The position numbers were made by a program, and so were the translations under genes. Below the pieces are notes generated by a model. The model did not search any database. It was not told where the DNA came from and saw nothing but the letters and a program-made list of their open reading frames with translations. This document shows positions 26,214-35,288 of a stretch of DNA of 64,000 nucleotides, piece after piece. The DNA lies in the NCBI GenBank assembly GCA_025451235.1, contig JANWKT010000007.1, forward strand, positions 313,511-377,510, read 5' to 3'. Positions within the stretch are counted from its first letter, which is position 1; each line of letters begins with the position of its first letter. The DNA comes from Flavobacteriales bacterium. Its GTDB lineage: Bacteria; Bacteroidota; Bacteroidia; CAIKAF01.

Positions 26214-26762
26214 CTAGTTATTAGGAATATTTTTTAATATCTCGTTATAATTCTTTCTTGCCGCTTCCAGGCATTTATACTTTTGGGTTTTAGCTGCATT
26301 TTCTGAACTATAGGAAAATTCTTTCGCAATCTCCTGCATACTTTTCTTACCTATATAAAAGCTAATCAATATTTCTCTGCATTTCTGTCCTATCAACTGC
26401 AAAGCAGTTTCCGCTTGCTGGATCTTTTTATCCTCCAATAAAATGCTTTCTATATCCATTTCTTCCTGCACCAATTCGGTTAACTCATCCATAGAACGAG
26501 CATCCTTTTGGATTTTAAAATACATATACTTGCAGGTATTCGTTATATACGATTCGATAGAAGTTTGAATAGCAAAATCGTTTCTCTGTAATTTCTGATA
26601 TAGTGAAACCAGTGCATCCTGAAAAATATCATTCATCTGGTCCTTGGTAGCTCCATATTTTTTTAAAATCGATCTTACTTTTGGATATATCTTGTAAAGC
26701 TTCACAAAAGCTTTCTCGATTTTACCCGATCCAAGGAGTTCGATGATTTCTTTTTCTTTCAT
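26214..26762 (-). CDS. ECF-type RNA polymerase sigma factor
   Basis: The 182-residue protein has region 2 (DQMNDIFQDALVSLYQKL, about 39-56, contacting core enzyme and the -10 region) and a C-terminal region 4 helix-turn-helix (KSMQEIAKEFSYSSENAAKTQKYKCL, two stretches at about 138-163). An upstream ATG at 26810 would add 16 hydrophobic residues that are not part of the family, so ATG 26762 (MKEKEI) is preferred. The adjoining membrane protein is its probable anti-sigma factor. The target promoters cannot be told from here. Confidence 0.85.
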   Translation of the reverse strand: MKEKEIIELLGSGKIEKAFVKLYKIYPKVRSILKKYGATKDQMNDIFQDALVSLYQKLQRNDFAIQTSIESYITNTCKYMYFKIQKDARSMDELTELVQEEMDIESILLEDKKIQQAETALQLIGQKCREILISFYIGKKSMQEIAKEFSYSSENAAKTQKYKCLEAARKNYNEILKNIPNN

Positions 26763-26913
26763 AACAGCCTGTCTGCTAATAAGTAGCTCTATATAGAAAA
26801 GGTAACCCAAAATAGGAATAAAAAGTGTAAGCTGAATTGTAATAGACTGAAATACAGAGTAATATTTATTTAGCAGAAAAGGAGGACAAGACTCATTTCC
26901 TGGGACCTACTCC

Positions 26914-27780
26914 TTATATGGATGGAGGTTGTTGCTGCCAATGAGGGGGTTCTTCAGGTTGTTTTTCATCCTCCGGAAAGCCAACTGCATCCTTATAAAG
27001 ATGATAAACCCCAATCCATAAAAACCCTATGGTAACAATTACTCCGATGCAACAGGCCACAAGTCCGCATATAGATAATAAATAAGAGAGGAACATAAAC
27101 CCAACTATAGGGAAAAACTTATTCATACAAAGTTTCACGCTTAAGCTAAAAGCATCTTGAATACTTGCGTTGCCAAAAATGATCAGCGGAATAACAAAAA
27201 TAAACAGAAAATAAAAAACAAGGGTGAAAAATATATTGATGAAAGACCCGAAAATCGGAATAAAACTAAGTAGAAATGCACACAATGAATTCAAGAACAC
27301 CGTAATTAATCCTGCAATAATTAATTTCCCTGTATAAGGGCTGCGAAAATACGAGAAAAGAGATCCAATATTCACTTCTCCCTTATCTCCTTCCCTGCAC
27401 ATCTTCAAAAATCCCGCCTGTAAAGGGGCTGATAAAAAAACCGTAAGAATACCCGTAACCAATCCCAATACATGCACCATGGGCGAACTTTGCATCTTGA
27501 TAATGAAATTGAATAATTCCTCCCAGTCAATAGATGAGCCATTCATAAAATTCTTCGGATCATAATCAACTGATCCCATAAATAATGGATTGAGAACATT
27601 GGAGATAATAGTGGTGGCCGCTGTGATCATAATATAACCTATCATGATCTGCCACCAGGTTTTTTTAAACAGTTCATAAGACCTGCCAAAGAAATCTTCA
27701 AAACTAATTTTTATCCCTTCGTCGAGGCGCTTGTTAACCCTTTCGACAATGTTGATTTCGGTATTTTCCTCCATGGTCAT
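26914..27780 (-). CDS. Polytopic membrane protein with WQQQPP tail (copy 1)
   Basis: The 288-residue protein has a soluble charged N-terminus (about 1-38), about six hydrophobic helices, and a short C-terminal tail (GFPEDEKQPEEPPHWQQQPP). The layout resembles the glycerophosphoryl-diester-phosphodiesterase membrane-region / DUF975-like family, but no assignment is secure. It follows its paralogue by 4 bases on the same strand, and both end with the same unusual proline/glutamine tail. It may start at Met1 or Met3. Confidence 0.6.
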   Translation of the reverse strand: MTMEENTEINIVERVNKRLDEGIKISFEDFFGRSYELFKKTWWQIMIGYIMITAATTIISNVLNPLFMGSVDYDPKNFMNGSSIDWEELFNFIIKMQSSPMVHVLGLVTGILTVFLSAPLQAGFLKMCREGDKGEVNIGSLFSYFRSPYTGKLIIAGLITVFLNSLCAFLLSFIPIFGSFINIFFTLVFYFLFIFVIPLIIFGNASIQDAFSLSVKLCMNKFFPIVGFMFLSYLLSICGLVACCIGVIVTIGFLWIGVYHLYKDAVGFPEDEKQPEEPPHWQQQPPSI

Positions 27781-27784
27781 CTAC

Positions 27785-28624
27785 TTACATTGTTGGTGGT
27801 TGTTGCTGCCAGCTGCCTGGCTCTTCAATAGCAGCTTCATCTTCAGGAAATCCAACAACATATTTATACAAAAGATATTGGTTTACGTAAACAAATGCAA
27901 TGCTAAAAAATATACCTATACAACAGGCAATGATACCAGCACCGGCAAGAAGGCCGAATAAAAGTGAATAGGCCAGAATTGCCCAGAAATTTTTAGACGC
28001 CAGTTTAAAACTGAGTGAAATTGCCTGACTGATGGAAGCATCCGCAAATATGACCAAAGTGATGGAAAAAGCAAAGAGGATATACATAAGCACAGCAGCT
28101 CCCAAATACATAAAGCTCCCCAACACCGGAATAAAACCAAAAGCCAGATTTGCAGCTTGCTGGGCAAATGACATGATTAAAGTAATCACCACTACTTTCA
28201 TAAAATATCTTCCCTTGAAATAATAAAAAGCGGCTCCAAAACTAGTACTGCCATCTTTATCCACATCCCGGCACATTTTAATCAGGCCTGCTGTTATGGG
28301 TGCCGAAACAAGTGATATGGCAAGGACAAAAATAGACTGTGTCACTAAGTAACGAGGTGCACGGGATATCCTTTGGAAATAATAAGGATCATGTTTGGCT
28401 ATATCAAGATATTGTTCAAAAGAAGTAATACCCAACATTGAAAAAAACATAAGAAAATAAACAATAACAATAGGAATGGCCAATAAAAATGTAACTCCGG
28501 CTATCATGTAGGTAACCTGTTTGAAGATCCTCCAGCCATCCGCAAAATATCGATCGAAATTGAGATCTACACGTTTTGCCATCCTGGCTTCTATTCTTTC
28601 TTCGAGTGATGGATTGTTTTCCAT
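27785..28624 (-). CDS. Polytopic membrane protein with WQQQPP tail (copy 2)
   Basis: This 279-residue paralogue shares with the downstream gene the N-terminal pattern (EERIEARMAKRVDLNFDRYF), the helix order, the LIKMCRDVDKD loop, and the ending GFPEDE...WQQQPP. The in-frame ATG at 28672 would add 16 residues of poor coding appearance; ATG 28624 (MENNPSLEER) matches the paralogue's start. The pair probably makes related membrane subunits. Function is unknown. Confidence 0.6.
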   Translation of the reverse strand: MENNPSLEERIEARMAKRVDLNFDRYFADGWRIFKQVTYMIAGVTFLLAIPIVIVYFLMFFSMLGITSFEQYLDIAKHDPYYFQRISRAPRYLVTQSIFVLAISLVSAPITAGLIKMCRDVDKDGSTSFGAAFYYFKGRYFMKVVVITLIMSFAQQAANLAFGFIPVLGSFMYLGAAVLMYILFAFSITLVIFADASISQAISLSFKLASKNFWAILAYSLLFGLLAGAGIIACCIGIFFSIAFVYVNQYLLYKYVVGFPEDEAAIEEPGSWQQQPPTM

Positions 28625-28705
28625 AGTGGTAAAATTGGTTCCATAAAAGTAAAGGATTTTTTTAGAAAACAAATGATCTTATCTACGAACCAAGATATCT
28701 CCGAA

Positions 28706-28728
28706 GAAGTATGAACTTTTACGAACCT
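28706..28728 (+). repeat. Half copy of a dispersed repeat
   Basis: These 23 bases differ at one position from 57360-57382, the left half of a full inverted-repeat element. A related full copy is at 45941-46014. Here the right half is missing. Confidence 0.6.
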
Positions 28729-28742
28729 TGTTGAAAAAAATA

Positions 28743-29120
28743 CTAATTCCGTTTACCAATATTCGACCTGGAAGTACCTCCGCCTAAACCTCCGCTATGT
28801 TCACTCATAAAGATACTGTCGTTCCTAAAGGTTACGTTAAAGCCAAAGGATGATCCGCCGCCTAAGGAACCAGTGCCATCACTATTGATGGTTACTTCGT
28901 ATCCCTTAATGATAACCGCATTGCTCGTATTACCCGAACTAACTGTAATATCTTCTTGACCGGTGCTATAACAGGGAGGCAGCGCTCCCCAGCAGTTTTG
29001 GACATAGGTGGTAGTATAAGTACCTATGTATTTATCGTTAGCTTGCTCTGGCGAACAACTAAAGCAAAGTAAACAGATCAACAGCGCCGGTTTAATGAGA
29101 TTTCGTAAAGAATAGATCAT
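28743..29120 (-). CDS. Small lipoprotein, unknown
   Basis: The 125-residue product starts with a lipoprotein signal and lipobox LCFSC (about Cys22). The mature part is rich in Gly, Ser and Thr with two cysteines (QNCWGALPPCYS) that could form a disulfide. The C-terminal half reads like a small beta domain of the kind often found in Bacteroidota lipoproteins (NSDGTGSLGG, FRNDSIFMSEH). No family is recognised. Confidence 0.6.
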   Translation of the reverse strand: MIYSLRNLIKPALLICLLCFSCSPEQANDKYIGTYTTTYVQNCWGALPPCYSTGQEDITVSSGNTSNAVIIKGYEVTINSDGTGSLGGGSSFGFNVTFRNDSIFMSEHSGGLGGGTSRSNIGKRN

Positions 29121-29205
29121 ACGGAAATACCATTAAATGATTTGATATATTAAAGATAACGATAAAAGTCAATATTCAATATAACCCCAAAAATAAGTCT
29201 TGATA

Positions 29206-30027
29206 TTAAGGTATCTTATACCCTGTCGAAACCTGTGATGCAATGGATATTTTATAGGTTTTCCCATCATTTCCTTTAATAAAGACCAGTTTTCTTCGGC
29301 ATAGGGTTAAATATACATCACTGGTCTGTTTGGGTAATTTCTCATAAATATGATATAGCATCAATGATCCTATATCATCTGTAATATAATCAAACGACTC
29401 GATGATTTTTTCTTGTTGATAGCAGGTAACATCCACTTCAATTCCATCTCTGTTGCTGGTATCCTTGTTCCATTTGATAATCTCGCTGTATCGCATATAT
29501 TTATCGTAGCTAACGATCTCCGGACTAAGGAGATTCAATTCATCATACGCTTTAATTGGTGTTGAAAATATAGTGTCCTTATGTTTGAGCAAGGTAAACC
29601 AGGTGGTAGTATTGAACATGGATCTTATCAACGCTACACCATTTGAATCGGAAGATGAAATATAAAAAGGGAAATAGGTGTTCTCAGTCTTGCGGTAAGG
29701 CACGGAATAATTGGTAATTACCAGTTCTCCCAATAAATAATCAAAATCGGTTAATGTATTACCTGTCATGGAGTATCTGATCTTTTCCCCGGCCAAAGCA
29801 TGTAATTCTGAACTATAGGATCTTTCAAACCAAAAGTTAGCCTCCTTAAAGTCCAACCTATTTTTTAAAATGCTGGTAGCTGCCAACTTTCGGTCTACAG
29901 GATCCAACGTAGCCGGTCTCAAGCGATGGTAACCTGATCTAAAATGCCTGATCTCATATGGTACCTTGCAGGAAAACATGATCACTGTAAGGAGTAGGAA
30001 TAGGTATGTAGATCGTTGCCTCATCAA
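29206..30027 (-). CDS. Lipoprotein, unknown
   Basis: The 273-residue protein has a lipoprotein signal (IMFSC, about Cys20) followed by [13 protein letters not shown]. The rest is mixed alpha/beta with no motif I can name. Its first codons overlap the prfC stop by 4 bases (ATGA), so it is co-transcribed and probably coupled with RF3, although there is no obvious functional link. Confidence 0.65.
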   Translation of the reverse strand: MMRQRSTYLFLLLTVIMFSCKVPYEIRHFRSGYHRLRPATLDPVDRKLAATSILKNRLDFKEANFWFERSYSSELHALAGEKIRYSMTGNTLTDFDYLLGELVITNYSVPYRKTENTYFPFYISSSDSNGVALIRSMFNTTTWFTLLKHKDTIFSTPIKAYDELNLLSPEIVSYDKYMRYSEIIKWNKDTSNRDGIEVDVTCYQQEKIIESFDYITDDIGSLMLYHIYEKLPKQTSDVYLTLCRRKLVFIKGNDGKTYKISIASQVSTGYKIP

Positions 30028-31616
30028 CTCAATACCTCCTTGAAATCAGAGGTAGTATGAAAGACCACATCCGGATAATCCTGCCTAGCTGTATTTAACA
30101 ACCATTCAGAAGGTGCCAGGAATACAGGATTTTGGTCTTTGTCCCATCCGATATTATTTGCCTTGCGCTTTACAAATTCATCCAGTTTGGTTTTATCTTT
30201 GCTAGTGATCCAGCAGGCTTTATAATAGGTCATGGATTGGAACATACAGGAAGCCTTATATTCATGCTCCAACCTGTACTGGATCACATCAAACTGGAGC
30301 TCGCCTACCACACCTACTATTTTCCGGTTCCCAGGTTGCAAATAAAATAATTGTGCTACCCCTTCATCCGTAAGTTGTTCTATTCCTTTATCCAGCTGTT
30401 TACTTTTCATGGGATCCTTATTCACCAACTCACGGAATATTTCAGGTGAAAAAGAAGGAATTCCTTTATAGAAAAAATCTTCTCCTTCGGTTAATGTATC
30501 TCCTATTTTAAAATTACCGGCATCATATAAACCTATCACATCTCCCGGATAAGCCTCATCGATCACCGATTTATCCTGTGCCATAAAGCTGGTAGGATTG
30601 CTAAATCGCAGGTCTTTATCTAACCTAACATGGTGATAAAATTTATTCCTTTCAAACTCACCGCTTACAATGCGTAAAAAAGCAATGCGGTCACGGTGTT
30701 TTGGGTCTAAGTTGGCATGGATCTTAAATACAAAGCCGGAAAATTTTGTTTCTTTGGGCTCAATAAATCTTACCGTAGTATCTCTTCCCAGTGGATTGGG
30801 AGAAATACGAATAAACGTGTCCAGCATTTCCTTTACACCGAAATTGTTCACTGCTGAGCCGAAAAATACAGGAGCTACCTCTCCACTTAAATATTTGTTT
30901 ACATCAAAAGGATCATACACTCCTTCTATCAAATGTATATCATGTCTCAATGTAGCTGCATCATCTTCTATGATCTCATCCAACTGAGGATCATCCAGGC
31001 TATCGAACGAAATAATATCATCCGAGATCTTGGTTTTATTGGCCGAAAATAAATTCAGGCGTTTGTTATAGATATCGTATACCCCTTTAAAACGGGCACC
31101 CATATTTATGGGCCAACTAAGAGGACGTGTTTTAATATCCAATTTAGCTTCCAACTCATCCAGCAGATCGAACGGGTCCTTCCCTTCCCGATCCATTTTA
31201 TTGATAAAAATAATAACAGGAGTATCTCTCATCCGGCAAACCTCCATGAGTTTTTCGGTCTGACTCTCTACCCCATTTGCGCAATCGATCACCAGGATCA
31301 CGCTATCCACAGCTGTTAAGGTTCTATAAGTGTCCTCGGCAAAATCTTTGTGACCGGGGGTATCCAGCAAATTGATCTTGATCCCGCTATATTCAAAACC
31401 CATCACCGAAGTAGCCACCGAAATACCTCTCTGCCGTTCGATCTCCATAAAATCAGAGGTGGCGGTTTTTTTGATCTTGTTGCTTTTAACTGCACCCGCA
31501 GTTTGAATAGCCCCTCCGAATAGAAGGAGTTTCTCGGTTAAAGTAGTTTTTCCGGCATCCGGGTGACTGATAATGGCAAAGGTCCTGCGCTTCTTTATTT
31601 CCTGTTCTAATGACAT
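30024..31616 (-). CDS. prfC: Peptide chain release factor 3
   Basis: Translational GTPase that recycles RF1/RF2 from the ribosome after peptide release. The 530-residue length fits. GTPase motifs are G1 SHPDAGKTT (17-25), G2 within [17 protein letters not shown]3 [15 protein letters not shown] and G4 [13 protein letters not shown], all diagnostic of RF3 rather than EF-G. Domain II and the C-terminal region ([12 protein letters not shown]-like, [17 protein letters not shown]) follow. A TACCTTTG box lies just upstream. The stop overlaps the next gene by 4 bases. Confidence 0.95.
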   Translation of the reverse strand: MSLEQEIKKRRTFAIISHPDAGKTTLTEKLLLFGGAIQTAGAVKSNKIKKTATSDFMEIERQRGISVATSVMGFEYSGIKINLLDTPGHKDFAEDTYRTLTAVDSVILVIDCANGVESQTEKLMEVCRMRDTPVIIFINKMDREGKDPFDLLDELEAKLDIKTRPLSWPINMGARFKGVYDIYNKRLNLFSANKTKISDDIISFDSLDDPQLDEIIEDDAATLRHDIHLIEGVYDPFDVNKYLSGEVAPVFFGSAVNNFGVKEMLDTFIRISPNPLGRDTTVRFIEPKETKFSGFVFKIHANLDPKHRDRIAFLRIVSGEFERNKFYHHVRLDKDLRFSNPTSFMAQDKSVIDEAYPGDVIGLYDAGNFKIGDTLTEGEDFFYKGIPSFSPEIFRELVNKDPMKSKQLDKGIEQLTDEGVAQLFYLQPGNRKIVGVVGELQFDVIQYRLEHEYKASCMFQSMTYYKACWITSKDKTKLDEFVKRKANNIGWDKDQNPVFLAPSEWLLNTARQDYPDVVFHTTSDFKEVLS

Positions 31617-31623
31617 AAGGTTG

Positions 31624-31631
31624 CAAAGGTA
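31624..31631 (-). promoter_or_regulatory. -7 box for prfC
   Basis: On the minus strand this reads TACCTTTG, a match to TAnnTTTG, 7 bases before the ATG at 31616. The leader would be very short. No TTG at the usual spacing was found. Confidence 0.4.
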
Positions 31632-31811
31632 ATCATTTATTCCCTGGTAAGAATGATGTTATTGGGTTGTTTAAGAGTCAATGGAGATTTTTCGATGGTT
31701 ATATTGCTATAATCCAACCCAAATTCTTTTTCATCAGGTAAACTTAACTACCATAATACAAAATAAATTATTAGATAAAAAACAAAAATCTACAAAATCT
31801 TTATACTTTTA

Positions 31812-31825
31812 ATGATAGTTATCAT
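31812..31825. promoter_or_regulatory. Short dyad, possible operator
   Basis: ATGATA-GT-TATCAT lies 51 bases upstream of the porin ATG in the 259-bp divergent gap with prfC. Its AT-rich dyad resembles Fur-family operator half-sites, but the match is short. The rest of this gap shows only AT-rich sequence. Confidence 0.3.
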
Positions 31826-31875
31826 AAATCCTTTATCAAATTCCAACTTGTTTTGCACCTAATAATTTATTTTTT

Positions 31876-33312
31876 ATGAAAAGACTGCTACTCATCGCAT
31901 TACTATTTTTTCAGGCGACCTCCTCCCTATTTTCTCAGATCGTATTAAGCGAAGATGATAAAAGAGCATTGATTGATCAAATGAAAAAAGAAATCATGGA
32001 TTCATTAAGAAAAGATCCAGAGATCAAGGCACTTTTATTAGATGAAAATAAAAATGTGTATAAAAAGCCCGAAAAAAGCACACCCTTTGCATGGGGCGAT
32101 TTTAGCTGGACACAGGGGAATGACCGTCGTTCAACGAGGTTCTTGCACTCCAAATATTTTACAGGAGATGTAACCATTGACTGTAATTATAATTTGAACT
32201 TTAATTTTCCCATTGATCATACAAACGTAGGATCTACGGCCACCTTCAGGGCCAATGAATTCAATATTTCTTATATCGAGGCAGGAGGAGATTTTCATTA
32301 TAAAGGGGTTAGAGGCCGGCTCATGCTACAATATGGCACCAGGGCAACGGGCGTTCCCCGGAATGACAACACACCCTTAAAAGGGCAATTTGACCTGTAC
32401 ACAGCTTTGCGGTTTGTAACAGAAGCTTATGCCGGTTATCATTTCAATGCCATGCATGGAATTAATATTGATGTAGGCATGTTTAAGTCATATGTTGGTT
32501 TACTTTCCTACAACAATTTTGAAAATTGGAACTATCAACCCTCCTATACTTCCGACAATACACCATGGTTTTTTACAGGAATAAGAATGCAGATGCATCC
32601 AACCGATAGAATGAAATTTGAGCTCTGGTTGATCAATGGCTGGCAAACCTATGCCATGTTCAATGAGGCTCCTGGTGTGGGGATTCAATGGGACTATAGG
32701 CCCAAAGAATGGGTCAAAATCCTGGCCAGCGTGTATGGTGGATTTGATACACCCAATACCCCAGGCAGGTTTCGTTTCCACAGCGATAACAGTGTATTGA
32801 TCCGTTATTTTAACAATCCTAACAAGGGATTTTTCAATAAAGGGGCATTTACCTTTACCGCTGATGTTGGCTTTGAACAAGGAGGTGGGGTGGTTGCTTT
32901 CGGTGGTGACTCTATCACACCTTCACAAAACTTTTTAAGTCTCATGTTTTCGCATCGACTCTGGTTCGGCAAAAAAGGAAAATTTGCCTGGACCTTCGGA
33001 GGAGGGGTGATTGATAATCCTGGCCGTTACCTGGCTCTGTTACCCACCGGAAATGGAATACTGACCCAAAATCCTGGCGACCAATTCCAGGCATGGGATG
33101 CTTCCACCGGGATCCAGTGGATGCCCAACGAAAATACAACGATCGGTATAGAGTTTGTGACCCGTCATAGTTCAGTTCCTTATTTTGCAGGTCGTGGTGG
33201 AGTCACCTCCCCTAACGGCTGGAATGCCCCCATTGGAAATCCAACTGGCTATGTTGCTGACTTGGTTACCAGTGAAAACCGTCTGATCTTTTCAAGTATA
33301 TTCCGGTTCTGA
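31876..33312 (+). CDS. Outer-membrane porin, OmpL-like (bbp2-type)
   Basis: After a signal peptide (about 1-20, ending SSLFSQ), a short charged coiled-coil-like segment (about 25-55) precedes a long beta barrel. Motifs such as DVGMFKSYVGLLSYNNFENWNYQPSY... (shown in part) and MKFELWLINGWQTY resemble the bbp2/OmpL-like porin family of Bacteroidota. The barrel ends with a terminal aromatic strand (RLIFSSIFRF). The 478-residue length fits. The substrate is unknown. A short dyad in the upstream region may control it. Confidence 0.6.
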   Translation: MKRLLLIALLFFQATSSLFSQIVLSEDDKRALIDQMKKEIMDSLRKDPEIKALLLDENKNVYKKPEKSTPFAWGDFSWTQGNDRRSTRFLHSKYFTGDVTIDCNYNLNFNFPIDHTNVGSTATFRANEFNISYIEAGGDFHYKGVRGRLMLQYGTRATGVPRNDNTPLKGQFDLYTALRFVTEAYAGYHFNAMHGINIDVGMFKSYVGLLSYNNFENWNYQPSYTSDNTPWFFTGIRMQMHPTDRMKFELWLINGWQTYAMFNEAPGVGIQWDYRPKEWVKILASVYGGFDTPNTPGRFRFHSDNSVLIRYFNNPNKGFFNKGAFTFTADVGFEQGGGVVAFGGDSITPSQNFLSLMFSHRLWFGKKGKFAWTFGGGVIDNPGRYLALLPTGNGILTQNPGDQFQAWDASTGIQWMPNENTTIGIEFVTRHSSVPYFAGRGGVTSPNGWNAPIGNPTGYVADLVTSENRLIFSSIFRF

Positions 33313-33373
33313 TTCATCATATTATGTGATGATAAAAAAGCTATCTTTGGTTCATTCAATTAATCAAAGTATT

Positions 33374-35251
33374 ATGAAAAGGTATTTCACATCCACCCTC
33401 CTTGGGGTTGTTTTATTCTCAGCACATTCCATTTCCGCTCAAACCTGCATGCCTTGCCTTATCAATTCACCCTGGCAATATGCAAAAGCCATTGTAATCG
33501 ATAACAGCACCAATCCTTCTCCATTATCGAATTACCAGGTGTTGTTAACTATCAATACACAAACTCCTATTTCAAATACCGAAATGAATTCGGATGGAAG
33601 TGATATACGTTTTACTTCTCAATGTACCGATAATATTCATTATTGGATAGAAAGCGGGATCAATACCCCATCCACCCAAATATGGGTAAAAGTTCCATCC
33701 ATCGCAGCGAATACGATCGATACCATTTATATGTATTATGGAAATCCTGCTGCTGCTATTGCCAGTAATCCTGATAGTACTTTTGATCTTTACGATGGTT
33801 TCGATGGATCTTCACTGGATCTTTCCAAATGGGAAGTAAGAGGTGTTCCAACATATAGTGTAAGCGGTGGTCAACTTACGTTTGCCGGGAACAACAATTG
33901 GGAATATATCCGCAGTTATACCAACTTTACTCAGCCGGTGATCATTGAAGAAAATCATGCCAATGGAGGTACATCCTTTGGTTTGGTATTGGGTTATACA
34001 GGAACCGATAACCGCTATACTTTCAGAGACAATGGAGGCATGTTGGGATGCACTGAGGATCCTGATGTTTCCGGAGGGAATGCATGGTTCAACACATCCT
34101 ATCCTTCTGTTCCTTCTTCTACTTCAGGAGCACAGTATTATAATTATAAACTCACCGCTGGAATAAGTGGGGCCAATATACTTGCACAGGAATATTGTAA
34201 TGTAAGTACCAGCAATTGCAATACCACACCTACTTTGCTCAACTCTTATTCAGGAAGTAGTTTTTATGTAGGATTTTCATCCTATAGTGGCAGTTATACT
34301 GGTTATGTTGATTTTATTAGGGTAAGAAAATACAGCGCCATTGTACCTACAGCCTCCTTACAAAATACTTTCATGCTACCAACCGTTGATCTTGGAAATG
34401 ATACTTCATTTTGTAATGGTGGCTCAATTATTCTGGATGCAGGCAATATTGGGTCAACCTATGTTTGGAGTGATCTATCTACCAACCAAACCCTTAATGT
34501 AAACAGTATTGGCACTTATTCGGTAACAGTTACCGATCCTAATTCCTGTACAGCTTCCGATATTATCATGATAACGGCCAACCCGAGTCCTACTGTAAAC
34601 CTGGGGAACGATACCACCTTATGTGCTGGCGATTATTCCTTGGTGCTGGATGCACAAAACCCGGGGGCCAGCTATTTCTGGAATGACGGCACAACAACAC
34701 AAACGCTCAACGTTTCCACTCCTGGAGTGTATTATGTAAATATAACTAACGGCTTTGGTTGTCAGGGTACTGATACCATTGATGTGAGTGTTTATACGAT
34801 CGACAATACCACCAATACAGTTTCACTCACCATTACAGCAAATGCCGTATTTGCCACCTATCAATGGATAGATTGCAACAACAGTAATCTTCCGATAGCC
34901 GGAGAAACCAATCAGAGTTATACAGCCACTGCGAACGGGAGTTATGCTGTGATCATTTACCAGTTAAATTGTGCAGATACTTCAGCTTGCATAACTATCA
35001 ATGGAGTGGGTATTGAAAACCAAGAGAATGCATCCTTCCATCTATATCCAAATCCAAACAACGGAACTTTCTATGTGGAAGTGGAAACAGATGGGATATA
35101 TACTATTATTGATTTACTTGGTCAAACGGTAGCTACCTTCAAACTATATGCTGGTACTAAAAACCTGGTGGATATTACTCAACTCGTTTCAGGAATATAT
35201 TTAATGAACACACCCCTAGGTGGGCAGCAAAAGATCATAATAGCTAAGTAG
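33374..35251 (+). CDS. T9SS-exported protein with DUF2341 and PKD/Ig-like domains
   Basis: The signal peptide (about 1-23, ending ISAQ) is followed by a DUF2341-type domain (about 30-130: LINSPWQYAKAIVI, WIESGINTPSTQIWVKVP, IDTIYMYYGNP). Then comes a lectin-like beta domain to about 330, and two or three short Ig-like domains with the VDLGNDTSFCNGG pattern. The C-terminus is a T9SS type A sorting domain (FHLYPNPNNGTFYV, LVSGIYLM). The in-frame ATG at 33326 precedes a non-signal sequence; ATG 33374 starts a clean signal. It is likely displayed on the surface or secreted. Confidence 0.8.
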   Translation: MKRYFTSTLLGVVLFSAHSISAQTCMPCLINSPWQYAKAIVIDNSTNPSPLSNYQVLLTINTQTPISNTEMNSDGSDIRFTSQCTDNIHYWIESGINTPSTQIWVKVPSIAANTIDTIYMYYGNPAAAIASNPDSTFDLYDGFDGSSLDLSKWEVRGVPTYSVSGGQLTFAGNNNWEYIRSYTNFTQPVIIEENHANGGTSFGLVLGYTGTDNRYTFRDNGGMLGCTEDPDVSGGNAWFNTSYPSVPSSTSGAQYYNYKLTAGISGANILAQEYCNVSTSNCNTTPTLLNSYSGSSFYVGFSSYSGSYTGYVDFIRVRKYSAIVPTASLQNTFMLPTVDLGNDTSFCNGGSIILDAGNIGSTYVWSDLSTNQTLNVNSIGTYSVTVTDPNSCTASDIIMITANPSPTVNLGNDTTLCAGDYSLVLDAQNPGASYFWNDGTTTQTLNVSTPGVYYVNITNGFGCQGTDTIDVSVYTIDNTTNTVSLTITANAVFATYQWIDCNNSNLPIAGETNQSYTATANGSYAVIIYQLNCADTSACITINGVGIENQENASFHLYPNPNNGTFYVEVETDGIYTIIDLLGQTVATFKLYAGTKNLVDITQLVSGIYLMNTPLGGQQKIIIAK

Positions 35252-35288
35252 TTTTAGTTTAGTTCTATCATCATTCAAAATCATCATT

